Source: GCA-2731375 sp964631725 (GTDB taxonomy: Bacteria > Pseudomonadota > Alphaproteobacteria > GCA-2731375). From it: a stretch of DNA of 64,000 nucleotides. The position numbers were made by a program, and so were the translations under genes. The notes below the pieces were generated by a model. It saw only the letters and a program-made list of their open reading frames with translations. It searched no databases and was not told the origin of the DNA. This document shows positions 43,949 to 53,500 of this stretch, in pieces (positions within the stretch are counted from its first letter, which is position 1; every line of letters starts with the position of its first letter). The stretch spans positions 1-64,000 of the forward strand of contig CAZVYX010000003.1 in NCBI GenBank assembly GCA_964631725.1. The letters run 5' to 3'.

Positions 43949-43987
43949 CGTATCTTGTTTGCAGTGACTGCAAATAGACAGGATACG
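43949..43987. promoter_or_regulatory. Extended inverted repeat upstream of cspA
   Basis: TTTGCAG-TGA-CTGCAAA at 43958-43974 is a perfect 7-bp dyad; flanking CGTATC (43949-43954) and GATACG (43982-43987) extend it into an imperfect ~39-nt hairpin. It lies about 84 bp before the cspA start, in a 261-bp leader/promoter region, and could be an operator or a leader RNA structure affecting cold-shock expression. Confidence 0.45.
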
Positions 43988-44070
43988 TCTGTGACTCGTG
44001 CATCTTTTAGAGGTGCGGCTCGGCTAAAACCGATGGCCGCTGCTGTAAATACATGTTGAAGGGAGTAGCT

Positions 44071-44280
44071 ATGGCTACCGGAACAGTGAAGTGGTTTAAC
44101 CCGACGAAGGGTTTTGGTTTTATCGAGCCGTCGGACGGCGCCAAGGATGTCTTCGTGCACATCTCGGCCGTGGAGCGGGCTGGCATGCAGAGCCTGCGTG
44201 AGGGTCAAAAGGTTGAGTTCGAGCTGGTTGCAGGCCGTGACGGCCGGTCGGCCGCCGAAAATCTAGTCGCGCTCGACTAG
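44071..44280 (+). CDS. cspA: Cold-shock protein
   Basis: A 69-aa CspA-family protein: RNP1 (KGFGFIEP, 13-20) and RNP2 (DVFVHIS, 26-32) are intact, starting MATGTVKWFNPTKGF. GAAGGGAG precedes the ATG. It binds single-stranded RNA/DNA as an RNA chaperone. A long upstream region with a dyad and a terminator downstream make it a monocistronic unit. Confidence 0.95.
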   Translation: MATGTVKWFNPTKGFGFIEPSDGAKDVFVHISAVERAGMQSLREGQKVEFELVAGRDGRSAAENLVALD

Positions 44281-44361
44281 CACAAGCGCCAGAGTTAAGA
44301 CCCGCGTTCCTAGGCGCGGCGGCATATAGCGACCGCGTCTGGACTCGGACCGAGGAATCGG

Positions 44362-44405
44362 CGGACCGGAAAGTATTCAAACTTTCCGGCCGTGTCTTCT
44401 TTTTT
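44362..44405 (+). terminator. Rho-independent terminator after cspA
   Basis: CGGACCGGAAAGT (44362-44374) pairs with ACTTTCCGGCCG (44381-44392) around a 6-nt loop, then TGTCTTCTTTTTT. Strong stem and T-rich tail on the plus strand. Confidence 0.85.
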
Positions 44406-44500
44406 GATGCCATGATTTAGGCATCGTGTTTATCCTGGAACCAGGATGGCCAGGGGACGTGTGCGCGTCCATTCAAGGCCTCCCAACGCGGATAGTATTC

Positions 44501-44674
44501 ATGGCGCGAAAACCAAATTACAATTTCGAACGCCAGGAACGGGACCGCCGCAAGGCCGAGAAAAAGGCCGCCAAGGCGGCCGCCAAGGCGGAAAAGGCGG
44601 AGCGGGCAAAGGCCGAGCGCGAGGGCGTGCCCTATGAGGGGCCATCTCTCGAAGATAACGCCGACCCGGAATAG
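44501..44674 (+). CDS. Small Lys/Ala/Glu-rich protein
   Basis: A 57-aa product starting MARKPNYNFERQERDRRKAE, then a run of KAA/KAE repeats and an acidic end. I recall similar short proteins with the same MARKPNYNFERQER beginning across alphaproteobacteria, supporting that it is real, but no function is known to me. It is likely one long helix. The opposite strand has a hydrophobic ORF that is its shadow. Confidence 0.65.
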   Translation: MARKPNYNFERQERDRRKAEKKAAKAAAKAEKAERAKAEREGVPYEGPSLEDNADPE

Positions 44675-44727
44675 CATCGCCGCCCAGTACTGCCAGCTTC
44701 AGTGAATTCCCCAGCGGCTCGGACAGC

Positions 44728-45612
44728 TCAATTGCCAAGTCCCAGAGTTTCTCGCGCCTCCGCCGAACTTTGCACCTTGCCGCCCAGGCTTTCGACGATG
44801 GTCACGGCGCGCGCCACCAGTTCGGCGTTGGAGGCGAAGACGCCCCGGTCGAGATAGAGGTTGTCCTCCAACCCCACGCGGACATGGCCGCCCAGCAACA
44901 TCGCTTGCGCCACCATGGGCATCTGCATCGGGCCAAGACCGAACCCGGCCCAAATGGCGCCGTCGGGCAGGTTATCGACCATGGCCTTCATGGTCTGGGT
45001 ATTGGCCTCGGCCCCATAAGGAACGCCAAGGCATAGCTGGTATAGCGGCGGCGGGTCGAGCAGGCCTTCGCTGAGCATCTGCTTGACGAACCACAGATGG
45101 CCAAAGTCGAAGATCTCCACCTCCGGCTTGACGCCGGCGTCCTGGATGCCCTTGGCCATGACGCGGAGCATATCGACCGTATTGGTCATGACGTAGTTGC
45201 CTTCGCCGAAATTCATGCTGCCGCAATCCAGGGTGCAAATCTCCGGCTTCAGTTCGACCACGTGTTCCAATCGGGTTTCCGCGCTGGCCATGTCGGTGGC
45301 GTTGCCCAACTGCATGGGATCGTCCGGCCCGCCGAAATACACATCGCCCCCCATGCCCGTGGTCAAATTCAGAACGACATCGCAATCGCTGTCGCGCATC
45401 CGTTCGACCAGTTCCCGGTACAATGCGGGATCGCGGCTGCCCTCGCCGGTTTCGGGATCACGGACATGCAGATGCACCACCGCCGCGCCCGCCTGGGCCG
45501 CCTCGATTGCGGACGCCGCGATTTGTTCCGGGGTAACCGGGATGGCCGGGTGCTTGCCCACCGTATCCGCCGACCCAGTGACGGCGCAGGTGATTATAAC
45601 GTTTCGGTTCAT
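44728..45612 (-). CDS. BKACE-family beta-keto acid cleavage enzyme
   Basis: Start at ATG 45612 with GAGG at spacing 6; the ATG two codons upstream has no spacing. The ~294-aa TIM-barrel protein contains the Zn ligands in VVHLHVRDP, plus LTTGMGG and PEICTLDCGSMNFG, typical of the 3-keto-5-aminohexanoate cleavage/BKACE family. These enzymes cleave a beta-keto acid using acetyl-CoA to yield acetoacetate and an acyl-CoA. The SDR encoded just upstream may generate the keto acid from a hydroxy acid. Confidence 0.9.
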   Translation of the reverse strand: MNRNVIITCAVTGSADTVGKHPAIPVTPEQIAASAIEAAQAGAAVVHLHVRDPETGEGSRDPALYRELVERMRDSDCDVVLNLTTGMGGDVYFGGPDDPMQLGNATDMASAETRLEHVVELKPEICTLDCGSMNFGEGNYVMTNTVDMLRVMAKGIQDAGVKPEVEIFDFGHLWFVKQMLSEGLLDPPPLYQLCLGVPYGAEANTQTMKAMVDNLPDGAIWAGFGLGPMQMPMVAQAMLLGGHVRVGLEDNLYLDRGVFASNAELVARAVTIVESLGGKVQSSAEARETLGLGN

Positions 45613-45628
45613 GGTCATCCTCTATATC

Positions 45629-46414
45629 TCAATATGGCCCGCCCAAGGTTTCCGTATGGCCATCCAATGATATCACCTGGCCGCTGATCCTGGCGCCCGC
45701 GTCCGAAGCCAGGAACAAGGCCATGGCCGCCACTTCGTCGGCGGAAACAAAGGTTCGCAACGACGTCGTGCGGTAATAGTCCTGGCGGATCTCTGCCGCG
45801 CCGACGCCCCTGGCCTTGGCCTCCGCCGCAATGACCCGGTCCATGCGCTCGCCCTCGACGGAGCCGGGCGCGATGGCATTAACCCGGATGCCGAACGGTC
45901 CCGCCTCCATTGCCAGGCTCTTGGTCAGGCCAACCACGGCCCATTTCGCGGCGGCGTAGGGCGACCGCATGGGAAAGCCCATAATGCCGGCGTTCGAGGC
46001 CATGTTGATGATGCAGCCCGAACCTTGGGCCTTCATCATGGGCAGGGCCTGGCGGGCGCACAGGAAGCCACCGTCCAGATTGACGCTTAGGCAACGGCGC
46101 CATTCTTCAGGTGACAGGGTCTCCAGAAAACCGGCCGGGCCGGCGATACCGGCGTTGTTGATCAATACATCAAGGCCGCCCAGCCCGCCCTGGACCGTTT
46201 CAAACAGCGCCGCCACATCAGCCTCTTCCGCCACATCCGCGGCGGCCGCGATGATATCCGGCTCCGCCACAGACAAGGCGTCAAGCGCCTGTTGATCGAT
46301 GTCGCAAACAGCAACCTGGGCGCCTTGCCGCCTAAAGGCCTGGGCCATGGCGCGGCCAATGCCGCTGCCTCCGGCGGTCACCAGGACGCGCTTATCCGTC
46401 ATCTCCGCCGCCAT
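45629..46414 (-). CDS. SDR-family dehydrogenase
   Basis: A 261-aa short-chain dehydrogenase: TAGGSGIGRA, NNAGIAGPAG, and catalytic Ser (NMASNAG), Tyr and Lys (YAAAK). Asp (VCDIDQQAL) at the end of the second strand points to NAD(H). ATG 46414 overlaps the MarR stop (TGATG). It lies 16 bp before the BKACE gene, so it probably oxidises a 3-hydroxy acid to the BKACE substrate under control of the upstream MarR regulator (inference). Confidence 0.88.
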   Translation of the reverse strand: MAAEMTDKRVLVTAGGSGIGRAMAQAFRRQGAQVAVCDIDQQALDALSVAEPDIIAAAADVAEEADVAALFETVQGGLGGLDVLINNAGIAGPAGFLETLSPEEWRRCLSVNLDGGFLCARQALPMMKAQGSGCIINMASNAGIMGFPMRSPYAAAKWAVVGLTKSLAMEAGPFGIRVNAIAPGSVEGERMDRVIAAEAKARGVGAAEIRQDYYRTTSLRTFVSADEVAAMALFLASDAGARISGQVISLDGHTETLGGPY

Positions 46415-46881
46415 CAATCCGAGCCGCCAAGCCGCGACAAAAGTTTGATCAACTGCGCCTGTTCCTTACTGTTCAGGCCCTTGGCGATGCGCGCCTCGTG
46501 CGCCACCACCAAGCCGCGGGCCCGGTGCAACAACGTCCGCCCCGGCTCGGTAAGGCGCAGGGCATATGACCTGCGGTCGCTTGGCGCCGGCTCGCGCGCG
46601 ACCAGACCGCGCCCCTCCAGGCGGTCGATCACGGCGACGACCGTCGAGCGGTCAATCCCCAGAGCATTGCCCAGGCGGGTCTGGTTCAAGCCCGAATTCG
46701 CCTCGATCAGGACCAGCACACCGAATTGTCCCGGCGTGATATCGCATCCCTTCAGGCTTTCGGAAAAATCCTGAAACGCCGCCGCCTGGGCCTTGCGCAG
46801 GTTGTAACCGATCAAGCCCGGCAGCAGGTCGTAGTCAAAATCTTCGTTGCCCTGATCAGGGCTGTTCTTGGCAATACGCAT
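46414..46881 (-). CDS. MarR-family transcriptional regulator
   Basis: A 155-aa winged-helix regulator with the typical DNA-binding region LNQTRLGNALGIDRSTVVAV, followed by IDRLEGRGLVAREPAPSDRR. It heads a minus-strand unit with SDR and BKACE genes and diverges from the ferredoxin/gentisate cluster, with a 76-bp shared promoter region. MarR proteins often respond to aromatic acids, so it may control either side. Confidence 0.9.
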   Translation of the reverse strand: MRIAKNSPDQGNEDFDYDLLPGLIGYNLRKAQAAAFQDFSESLKGCDITPGQFGVLVLIEANSGLNQTRLGNALGIDRSTVVAVIDRLEGRGLVAREPAPSDRRSYALRLTEPGRTLLHRARGLVVAHEARIAKGLNSKEQAQLIKLLSRLGGSD

Positions 46882-46957
46882 GACAATGCGAAGCTAAGCC
46901 ACTTCGCCGATTGGAGAAAGGAGATTTCTGCTTTAGATTGACAGTTAATGGACCTAA

Positions 46958-47260
46958 ATGGGGATTACTAGGGCAGTGAGCTATCAAGTCAAAATACGGA
47001 GTGCCGGCAAAGTCATCACGGTCGGCAAGGACGAAACCATTCTGGAAGCGGCACTGGCGGCTGACATCGACTACCCATGTAGTTGTCAGTCGGGCACGTG
47101 CAGTACATGCAAATCAGAACTGCTGGCCGGTGAAGTCGAGATGACGGACTATTCAGACTTGGCCCTGACCGATGCAGAGCGTGGACAGGGGCAGATCCTG
47201 GCTTGCAGCGCCATTCCCCTGACCGATTGCGAAGTGGCCTGGCTGGACGAGGATCCCTAA
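46958..47260 (+). CDS. 2Fe-2S ferredoxin
   Basis: The ~100-aa ferredoxin has the plant-type cluster motif CSCQSGTCSTC (ligands C43, C48, C51) plus C83 in ILACSA. ATG 46958 is used, but a GTG at 46976 is possible. It precedes the gentisate dioxygenase gene by 22 bp. A ring-hydroxylating oxygenase that would use it is not in the window, so its partner must lie elsewhere. Confidence 0.87.
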   Translation: MGITRAVSYQVKIRSAGKVITVGKDETILEAALAADIDYPCSCQSGTCSTCKSELLAGEVEMTDYSDLALTDAERGQGQILACSAIPLTDCEVAWLDEDP

Positions 47261-47282
47261 GAAGGGACAAAACAGGAAAGCC

Positions 47283-48323
47283 ATGAGCGAAAGCCAGCAA
47301 AACGAGTCTCGGCAGGCCTATTATGACCGCATCGCGCCGTCGAACCTGACGCCGCTGTGGGAGGTCTTTGCCGATCTGGTCACGCCGGAGCCGAAGGTCC
47401 AGGCCGGCGTCGCGATCTGGCACTATGACGATATCCGCGGCTTCATTTTGGAATCGGGCGGCCTTATTACCGCCAAGGAAGCCGTGCGACGTGTATTGAT
47501 TCTGGAAAACCCGAGCCTCCCGGGGCAATCGAAAATCACCAACACGCTGTACGCGGGCCTGCAGCTAATCCTGCCCGGCGAGGTCGCGCCGGCTCATCGC
47601 CACAGCCAGTCCGCCCTGCGTTTTATTGTCGAGGGCCGGGGCGCCTACACCGCCGTCGAAGGCGAGAAAACCATCATGCAGCCCGGCGATTTCGTGACCA
47701 CGCCGTCCTGGGCCTGGCACGATCACGGCAACGACAGCGACGAGCCCATGGTCTGGCTTGATGGCCTGGATATCCCCATCGTCAATTTCTTCGATACCTC
47801 GTTCGCCGAGGACCTGGATCAGGACAGCCAGCCGCTTTCCCGCCCCCCCGGCGACAGTCAGGCGCGCTACGGCGCCGGCTTGCTGCCCGTGGGCTATGAA
47901 AGCGTCTCCCCGGCCTCGCCGGTCTTCAACTATCCCTACGAGCGTACCCGAGAGGCATTGGAACAGATGCGCAAGGCCGAGGAATGGGACCCCTGCCACG
48001 GCCTGAAAATGCGCTATGTCAACCCGGTCAGTGGCGACTACGCCATGCCGACCATGGCCACGTTCATGCAGTTGATCCCGACCGGCCTGACTACCGCGCC
48101 CTACCGCGCCACCGACGGCATGGTCTATAGCGTGGTCGAAGGGACGGGCCGGACCTTCGCCAATGGCCAGCAATTAACCTGGGGCCCGCGCGACACCTTT
48201 GTCATTCCAAGCTGGTGCAGGCATCACCATGAAGTCGACGGCGATGCGGTCTTGTTCAGTTTTTCCGATCGGCCGGTCCAGGAAAAACTGGGCCTGTGGC
48301 GGCAAGATCGCGGCAACCATTAA
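47283..48323 (+). CDS. Gentisate 1,2-dioxygenase-like bicupin
   Basis: The 346-aa protein has two cupin domains. The N-terminal one keeps the Fe-binding set H105, H107 (PAHRHSQSALRFIVEG) and H146 (AWHDHGN); the C-terminal cupin has MVYSVVEGTG and WCRHHH. Length and layout match gentisate and related (salicylate, 1-hydroxy-2-naphthoate) dioxygenases that open aromatic rings with O2. AGGAAA site upstream. With the downstream FAH-type hydrolase it forms a gentisate-type degradative unit. Confidence 0.88.
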   Translation: MSESQQNESRQAYYDRIAPSNLTPLWEVFADLVTPEPKVQAGVAIWHYDDIRGFILESGGLITAKEAVRRVLILENPSLPGQSKITNTLYAGLQLILPGEVAPAHRHSQSALRFIVEGRGAYTAVEGEKTIMQPGDFVTTPSWAWHDHGNDSDEPMVWLDGLDIPIVNFFDTSFAEDLDQDSQPLSRPPGDSQARYGAGLLPVGYESVSPASPVFNYPYERTREALEQMRKAEEWDPCHGLKMRYVNPVSGDYAMPTMATFMQLIPTGLTTAPYRATDGMVYSVVEGTGRTFANGQQLTWGPRDTFVIPSWCRHHHEVDGDAVLFSFSDRPVQEKLGLWRQDRGNH

Positions 48324-48334
48324 AGTACAGACAG

Positions 48335-48934
48335 ATGGCGACAAACGAGTACGAATTCCTCGACGAGGCGGAGTTAAGCGACTTTCCCGGCCTCATGGCA
48401 GTCAGCCAGTTCGTCCGCATGCTGGGGGAAGTGCCCTGGTTCGGCGGCCTGGGCGCCGAACTGGACGGGCGGGAAGAACTGCTGGCGGAGGATTATCTGC
48501 TGGCCCTGGGCTTTCCCGACGCGCGTATCGCGCCTGTCCTGGATTGGGAAGAAGCAGCCGATGCCGCCGCCAATCCTGACTGGAATACGGAATGGTGGGA
48601 AGCCGAGGAACAGGTCCGCGTCGCCCTGGTTACCGAAGCCTGCCAGCGGGCCGATGAAGAGACCGTCATGGTTGCCCTGACACATCTGCAAAACCAGGCT
48701 ATCGAAGCAGTACTGGAGCCGGCCGAATTGGCGGCCGAGGCGGGTGGTGTGGCGGACGAGGAACTGATCCGTGCCGCTGCCGGTGCCGGTGCCCAGGCGA
48801 TCTACCAGGCCGGGCTGCTGCTGGCGGCGGAGCATGAGGATGACGAGCACCATGTTTTTGCCCTGAAATACCGCCTGTTTGAATCCGGCCGCTGGCCCAT
48901 CGGCGTCGTCGGCAACAGCTTTCACATATTCTAG
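48335..48934 (+). CDS. Unrecognised acidic protein in the gentisate cluster
   Basis: A 199-aa protein I cannot assign. It starts at ATG 48335, 11 bp after the dioxygenase stop, and is rich in Glu/Asp/Ala with few Lys. Predicted mostly helical: FPGLMAVSQFVRML, LAEDYLLALGF, QVRVALVTEACQRADEETVM, LIRAAAGAGAQAIYQAGLLL. No signal peptide or metal motif except a cluster of Asp/Glu/His near EHEDDEHHVF. Its position between two pathway genes suggests a pathway-specific accessory or isomerase role; direct evidence is lacking. Confidence 0.8.
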   Translation: MATNEYEFLDEAELSDFPGLMAVSQFVRMLGEVPWFGGLGAELDGREELLAEDYLLALGFPDARIAPVLDWEEAADAAANPDWNTEWWEAEEQVRVALVTEACQRADEETVMVALTHLQNQAIEAVLEPAELAAEAGGVADEELIRAAAGAGAQAIYQAGLLLAAEHEDDEHHVFALKYRLFESGRWPIGVVGNSFHIF

Positions 48935-48967
48935 CCTCAATCACTTAGCCACGAATTGGAGCCCGCC

Positions 48968-49660
48968 ATGGCATTCGCCATTACCCCGCCGCCACAGTCC
49001 GCCGTTCCCGTTGAAGGCGGCGATCCCTTTCCGGTGCGCCGGATCTATTGCGTTGGCCGCAATTACGCCGCCCACGCCCGCGAAATGGGCCACGACCCGG
49101 ACCGGGAGCCGCCGTTCTTCTTCATGAAGCCGGCGGACGCCGTGACCATGGATGGCGGTGCCATCGACTACCCGCCGGCAACATCCGATCTGCATCACGA
49201 GATCGAACTGGTGGTGGCCCTGTCCAAGGGCGGCGCGGATATTCCGGAAGATCAAGCCCTTGGCCATGTCTTTGGCTATACCGTCGGCTTGGACATGACC
49301 CGGCGCGATCTTCAGGGCGAGGCCAAGGAAAAGGGCCGGCCCTGGGATACCGGCAAGGGCTTTGACAACGGCGCGCCCATGGGCGCCCTGCACACGGTTG
49401 CCGATGTCGGCCATCCCACCGACGCCCGCATCTGGCTCAAGGTAAATGGCCAGAGCCGTCAGGAAGGCAATATCAACCAGATGATCTGGAACGTGCCCGA
49501 GACCATCGCCTATCTGTCCGGCCTGTTTGAACTGCGCCCGGGCGATATGATCATGACCGGCACACCGGAAGGCGTGGCCGCCGTCGGCCCCGGCGACCGG
49601 CTGGAAGGCGGGGTCGAAGGCATCGCAACCCTGTCGATCTCCTACAATCCTAAATCCTGA
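48968..49660 (+). CDS. Fumarylacetoacetate hydrolase-family protein, fumarylpyruvate hydrolase-like
   Basis: ATG 48968 with GGAG 8 nt upstream. The 230-aa protein has YCVGRNYAAHAREMGHD, PFFFMKPADAV and the metal-binding HHEIELVVAL, close to NagK-type fumarylpyruvate hydrolases of gentisate pathways. It would split the ring-cleavage product to pyruvate and fumarate (or maleate). No maleylpyruvate isomerase gene is visible, so either it hydrolyses maleylpyruvate directly or an unlinked isomerase is used. Confidence 0.9.
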   Translation: MAFAITPPPQSAVPVEGGDPFPVRRIYCVGRNYAAHAREMGHDPDREPPFFFMKPADAVTMDGGAIDYPPATSDLHHEIELVVALSKGGADIPEDQALGHVFGYTVGLDMTRRDLQGEAKEKGRPWDTGKGFDNGAPMGALHTVADVGHPTDARIWLKVNGQSRQEGNINQMIWNVPETIAYLSGLFELRPGDMIMTGTPEGVAAVGPGDRLEGGVEGIATLSISYNPKS

Positions 49661-49672
49661 GGCGGCGCGCCC

Positions 49673-50479
49673 GTGAAAATCTCCATTGCCACCTGGAACG
49701 TCAATTCCGTCCGGGCCCATTTATCCACCATCGAACAATTCCTTGCCGACCGGCAGCCGGATGTTCTTTGCTTGCAGGAAATCAAGGTGACGAACGAGCT
49801 GTTCCCCCTGGAACTGTTCCAGGCGCACGGCTATGTGCATCATGCCCTGCATGGGCAAAAGGCCTATCACGGCGTCGCCATCTTTTCCAAGGCGGCACTG
49901 CCGTTGGCGAAGGTCACGCGCAAGCATTGGTGCGATATCGAGCAGGCCCGGCACGTCTATTGCACCCTGCCGGGCGGTTTGGAATTGCACAATTTCTACG
50001 TCCCGGCGGGCGGTGACAAACCCGATGTGGAAGCCAATGAAAAATTCCGCCACAAACTCGATTTCATGACCGAGGTCGCGGCCTGGTTCAAGCGGCGCAA
50101 ACGCAAGAAAAACCGCTTTGTTCTGCTCGGCGATCTGAACGTGGCGCCATTGGAAACCGATGTCTGGAATCACAAGCAGCTGCTGCGCGTGGTCAGCCAC
50201 ACCCCGATCGAGGTCGAGCACATGGATGCCTGGTACGCCTCGCATGACTGGGTCGATGCGGTGCGCCATTTCATTCCCGAGGAAGAAAAGCTCTACTCGT
50301 GGTGGAGCTATCGCGCGCGCGATTGGGAGCAGGCCGACAAGGGCCGCCGCCTTGATCACATCTGGGTCACGCCGGCGCTGGCGCCAAAGCTGCGCGGCGC
50401 CGAGGTTTTCAGGCCGGCCAGGGGTTATGAACCAGCCTCCGACCATGCCCCGATAATCGTTGAGTTGGAAACGGAATAG
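49673..50479 (+). CDS. xth: Exodeoxyribonuclease III
   Basis: GTG start 13 bp after the FAH gene. The 268-aa protein has WNVNSVRA, VLCLQEIKV, GDLNVAPLE, RLDHIWVTP and ASDHAPI, i.e. all catalytic motifs of the ExoIII/APE1 family. It incises abasic sites and trims 3' ends in base-excision repair. Its link to the aromatic cluster is positional only. Confidence 0.93.
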   Translation: MKISIATWNVNSVRAHLSTIEQFLADRQPDVLCLQEIKVTNELFPLELFQAHGYVHHALHGQKAYHGVAIFSKAALPLAKVTRKHWCDIEQARHVYCTLPGGLELHNFYVPAGGDKPDVEANEKFRHKLDFMTEVAAWFKRRKRKKNRFVLLGDLNVAPLETDVWNHKQLLRVVSHTPIEVEHMDAWYASHDWVDAVRHFIPEEEKLYSWWSYRARDWEQADKGRRLDHIWVTPALAPKLRGAEVFRPARGYEPASDHAPIIVELETE

Positions 50480-50597
50480 GTCCATCAGCGGCGGGCCTAA
50501 TTTAGGACCAAATTTGCGGCAGGAAAAAACACGTGATTATTGATACATAGGCTATTCTTGTATTAGTCATTCTCGGAACGGTGTTGTGAACTGACCA

Positions 50598-53500
50598 ATG
50601 GGCAACGTGGAGAGCGGGAAGGCACACGACAGCGGCATATTGCGGCGGCAGATCGAATGCGTGGGCCAGTTGGCGGCCAGCACGGTCTTGGTGGAGCAAG
50701 GCCTTGGCGCCGCCCTGCAGGAAATCACGGAAGCCGCGGCGCGGGCTTTAAATGTCGACCGCATCAGTCTTTGGCAACATGACGCATTGGATGGGGAGGC
50801 GACCTGTCTGGAGGCCTTTGACCGGCGCGCGCGCCGCCACGAAGAGGGCGCGGTCCTGCAACTGGCGCAACACCAGGCCCATCTTGCCGAACTGAAACGC
50901 CGACACGTTCTAGCGGTAGACGATACAAGCCTGGACAAGCAGGCCGCCGCCATTCACCGGGATGTCTTGGATCCGATGAGCATCAAGGCAATATTGCTCG
51001 TCTCGATCCGGCGCGAAGGCCGTTTTATCGGTTCCTTGGCCTGTTCGAAATTGTCCGGACCGCATCACTGGACAGCCGAGGAGCAGGCCTTCGCCGGCGT
51101 TTTCGCGGAGTTCGTCTCGCGCAGCCTGGAAACCCATGAACGGCGGAATGCCGAAACCGCGTTCAAGGATTTCGCCGATGCCGCCAGCGACTGGTTCTGG
51201 GAAACCGATACCGAGCACCGGTTCACATATGTCTCGGATAAATTCTTCAAATTGACCGGCGAGACCCCTGACGACGTTATTGGCAAGACCCGGTCCGAAA
51301 GCCAACGCGAAATCGACGACCCGGTCCTGGCCAATGAATTCTTACGGGTTCTGGCCGCACACGAAACGTTTCGCGATGTCATCAATGCGCGTACTTTTCC
51401 AGATGGAAAGCGTCAATGGTACCGGATTAGCGGCGTGCCGGTGTTCGATGAAAACGACAAATTCAAGGGTTACCGGGGCGTCGGCACCGATGTCACCGAG
51501 CACATTCGCATGGAACGGGCCTTGCAAGAGCGGGAAGCCAATTTCAGCGCCCTGGTCGATGCGGCCCCGCTGCCCATCACGGTTACGGTCGACGGAATGC
51601 ACGTCTATGGCAATGCACTGGCGTACGGGCTTCTGGGCGTCAGTCAGGAAGAATTTGACGGCATGGGCGCGCATCAAATCTATGTGAATCGGGAAGACCA
51701 AAAATCCATCGTGGCCGAGCTGGAGGCACGGGGACGAATTCGCAACCGCGAGGTTCTCTTGCAACGCAAGGATGGCGTCACTTTCTGGACCTCACTCAAC
51801 GCCAACATCGCCGATTTCCAGGGCAAAAAGGCCTATATCACGGGTTTTACGGATATTACGGAACGTAGGACAGCACAGGAAGAATTGGCGAAAACCGCGT
51901 CTCTTCTGGAAGCGATCCTTGATGCCGTACCGGGCGGCCTGACATATCGCGACCTGGATGGCCGCATTCAATTCATGAACAAGCAAGGGGCGGCTATTCT
52001 TGACAGGCCGGCCAATGAATTCATCGGCAAGACCCTGACCGAAATATTTGGCGATGTTGATGGCATTACGACGGAGACATTGGTTTCGCGGGTTATCGAG
52101 ACCGGAAAACCCATCCTGAATCATGAGAACGCGCCCCCGCGCGTCTCCGGCCGCACCTTCAATTTTAGCGTGGTACCGGTACAGGACCAGAATGACACAA
52201 TGGTCGGCGTCGTAACGTCGACAGATGAGATCACGGCACGAAAACAGGCGGACGACCAGCTACGCCGCAGTGAAGCTAGATTTCGCAACGTTGTTGAGAA
52301 TTCCATCCAAGGTGTCTGTATTGAGCGGGAAGACCGCATACTCTTCGCCAATCAGGCGCTGGCGAATATATTTGGTTATGAAACGCCCGAAGATATCATT
52401 GCCCTTGTATCGACCGAGAAGCTGTTGCCGCCAGAAGAGGCGAAACGCATACGTAAGTTCAACGAACTGCGTTCAAGGGGTGATTTCGCGCCCGAGCATT
52501 ATCGCGCCCAAGGCCAGCGCCGGGATGGCACGGTAATCTGGCTCGACATCATGATCAATACGGTGGATTGGGATGGTGAGGCTGCCGTCCAGGCCACGGT
52601 CGTGGATGTCACGGCGGAGGTAGAGGCCGCCACCGGTCGGGAACAGTTGGCCGACGCGTTGGAACATTTCCCCGAATCCGTCGTGCTTTTCGACCAGGAC
52701 GACCGCCTGATCTTTCAGAATGCCGCCTATCGGCAATCCTACTGGCAGGTCAGGAATTTCAATCCCTACGGCTGCACCTTCGAGGAGATTTTGCGCAAAT
52801 CCGCCGAATCCGGTTACGTGCCGGAGGCGGAGGGGCGGGTTGAGGAATGGCTGCAGGAACGATTGGCGGCACACAGAGAAAAAATCAGTCCCGTTCGGGT
52901 CAGGCGCATGGGAAAAGAGGAGATTTGGCAGGATATCTATGACGTCACCACCCAGGGCGGCGGCTCGCTGATGCTGCTGGTCGACGCGACCAAATTGCAC
53001 CAGCAAGAGGATCTATTGCGCGAGGCGCAGAAGATGGAGACCGTTGGCCAGCTTACCGGTGGCGTGGCACATGACTTCAACAATATTCTGGCCGTCATCC
53101 AGGGCAACCACGAACTTATCGACAACGCCATTGATCCCGATAGCCGCCTGCACAGATTTCTCGCGCCCGCCGCCCGCGCCACAACACGCGGCGCCGATTT
53201 GACCCACCGCCTCCTGGCCTTTGTGCGGCGGCAGCCGCTCAAAATGCGCGCGGCCGACCTGGCGGATTTGATCCGCAACATGGATGGCATGCTGAAAAGC
53301 AGCCTTGGCGAAACGATTTCCACATCGCTGATCTGCGAGCCCGGCCTTTGGCATTGCAACGTGGATCCGACGCAGTTGGAGCAGGCTATCCTGAACCTTG
53401 CCGTTAACGCGCGCGATGCCATGCCGGACGGTGGAAAGCTGACTTTTCAGGTCTGCAATAGCACCATCGAAGCGCAAATGACGGCCCGGCAGCTGGGCAT

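Noticed and set aside
43882..44208. 108-codon minus-strand frame over cspA
   Set aside because: Shadow of cspA and its leader; no ribosome-binding site and no motif.
44417..44677. 86-codon minus-strand frame resembling a membrane protein
   Set aside because: It is the complement of the Lys/Ala-rich small protein; CTT/GCC complements of AAG/GGC create false hydrophobic stretches.
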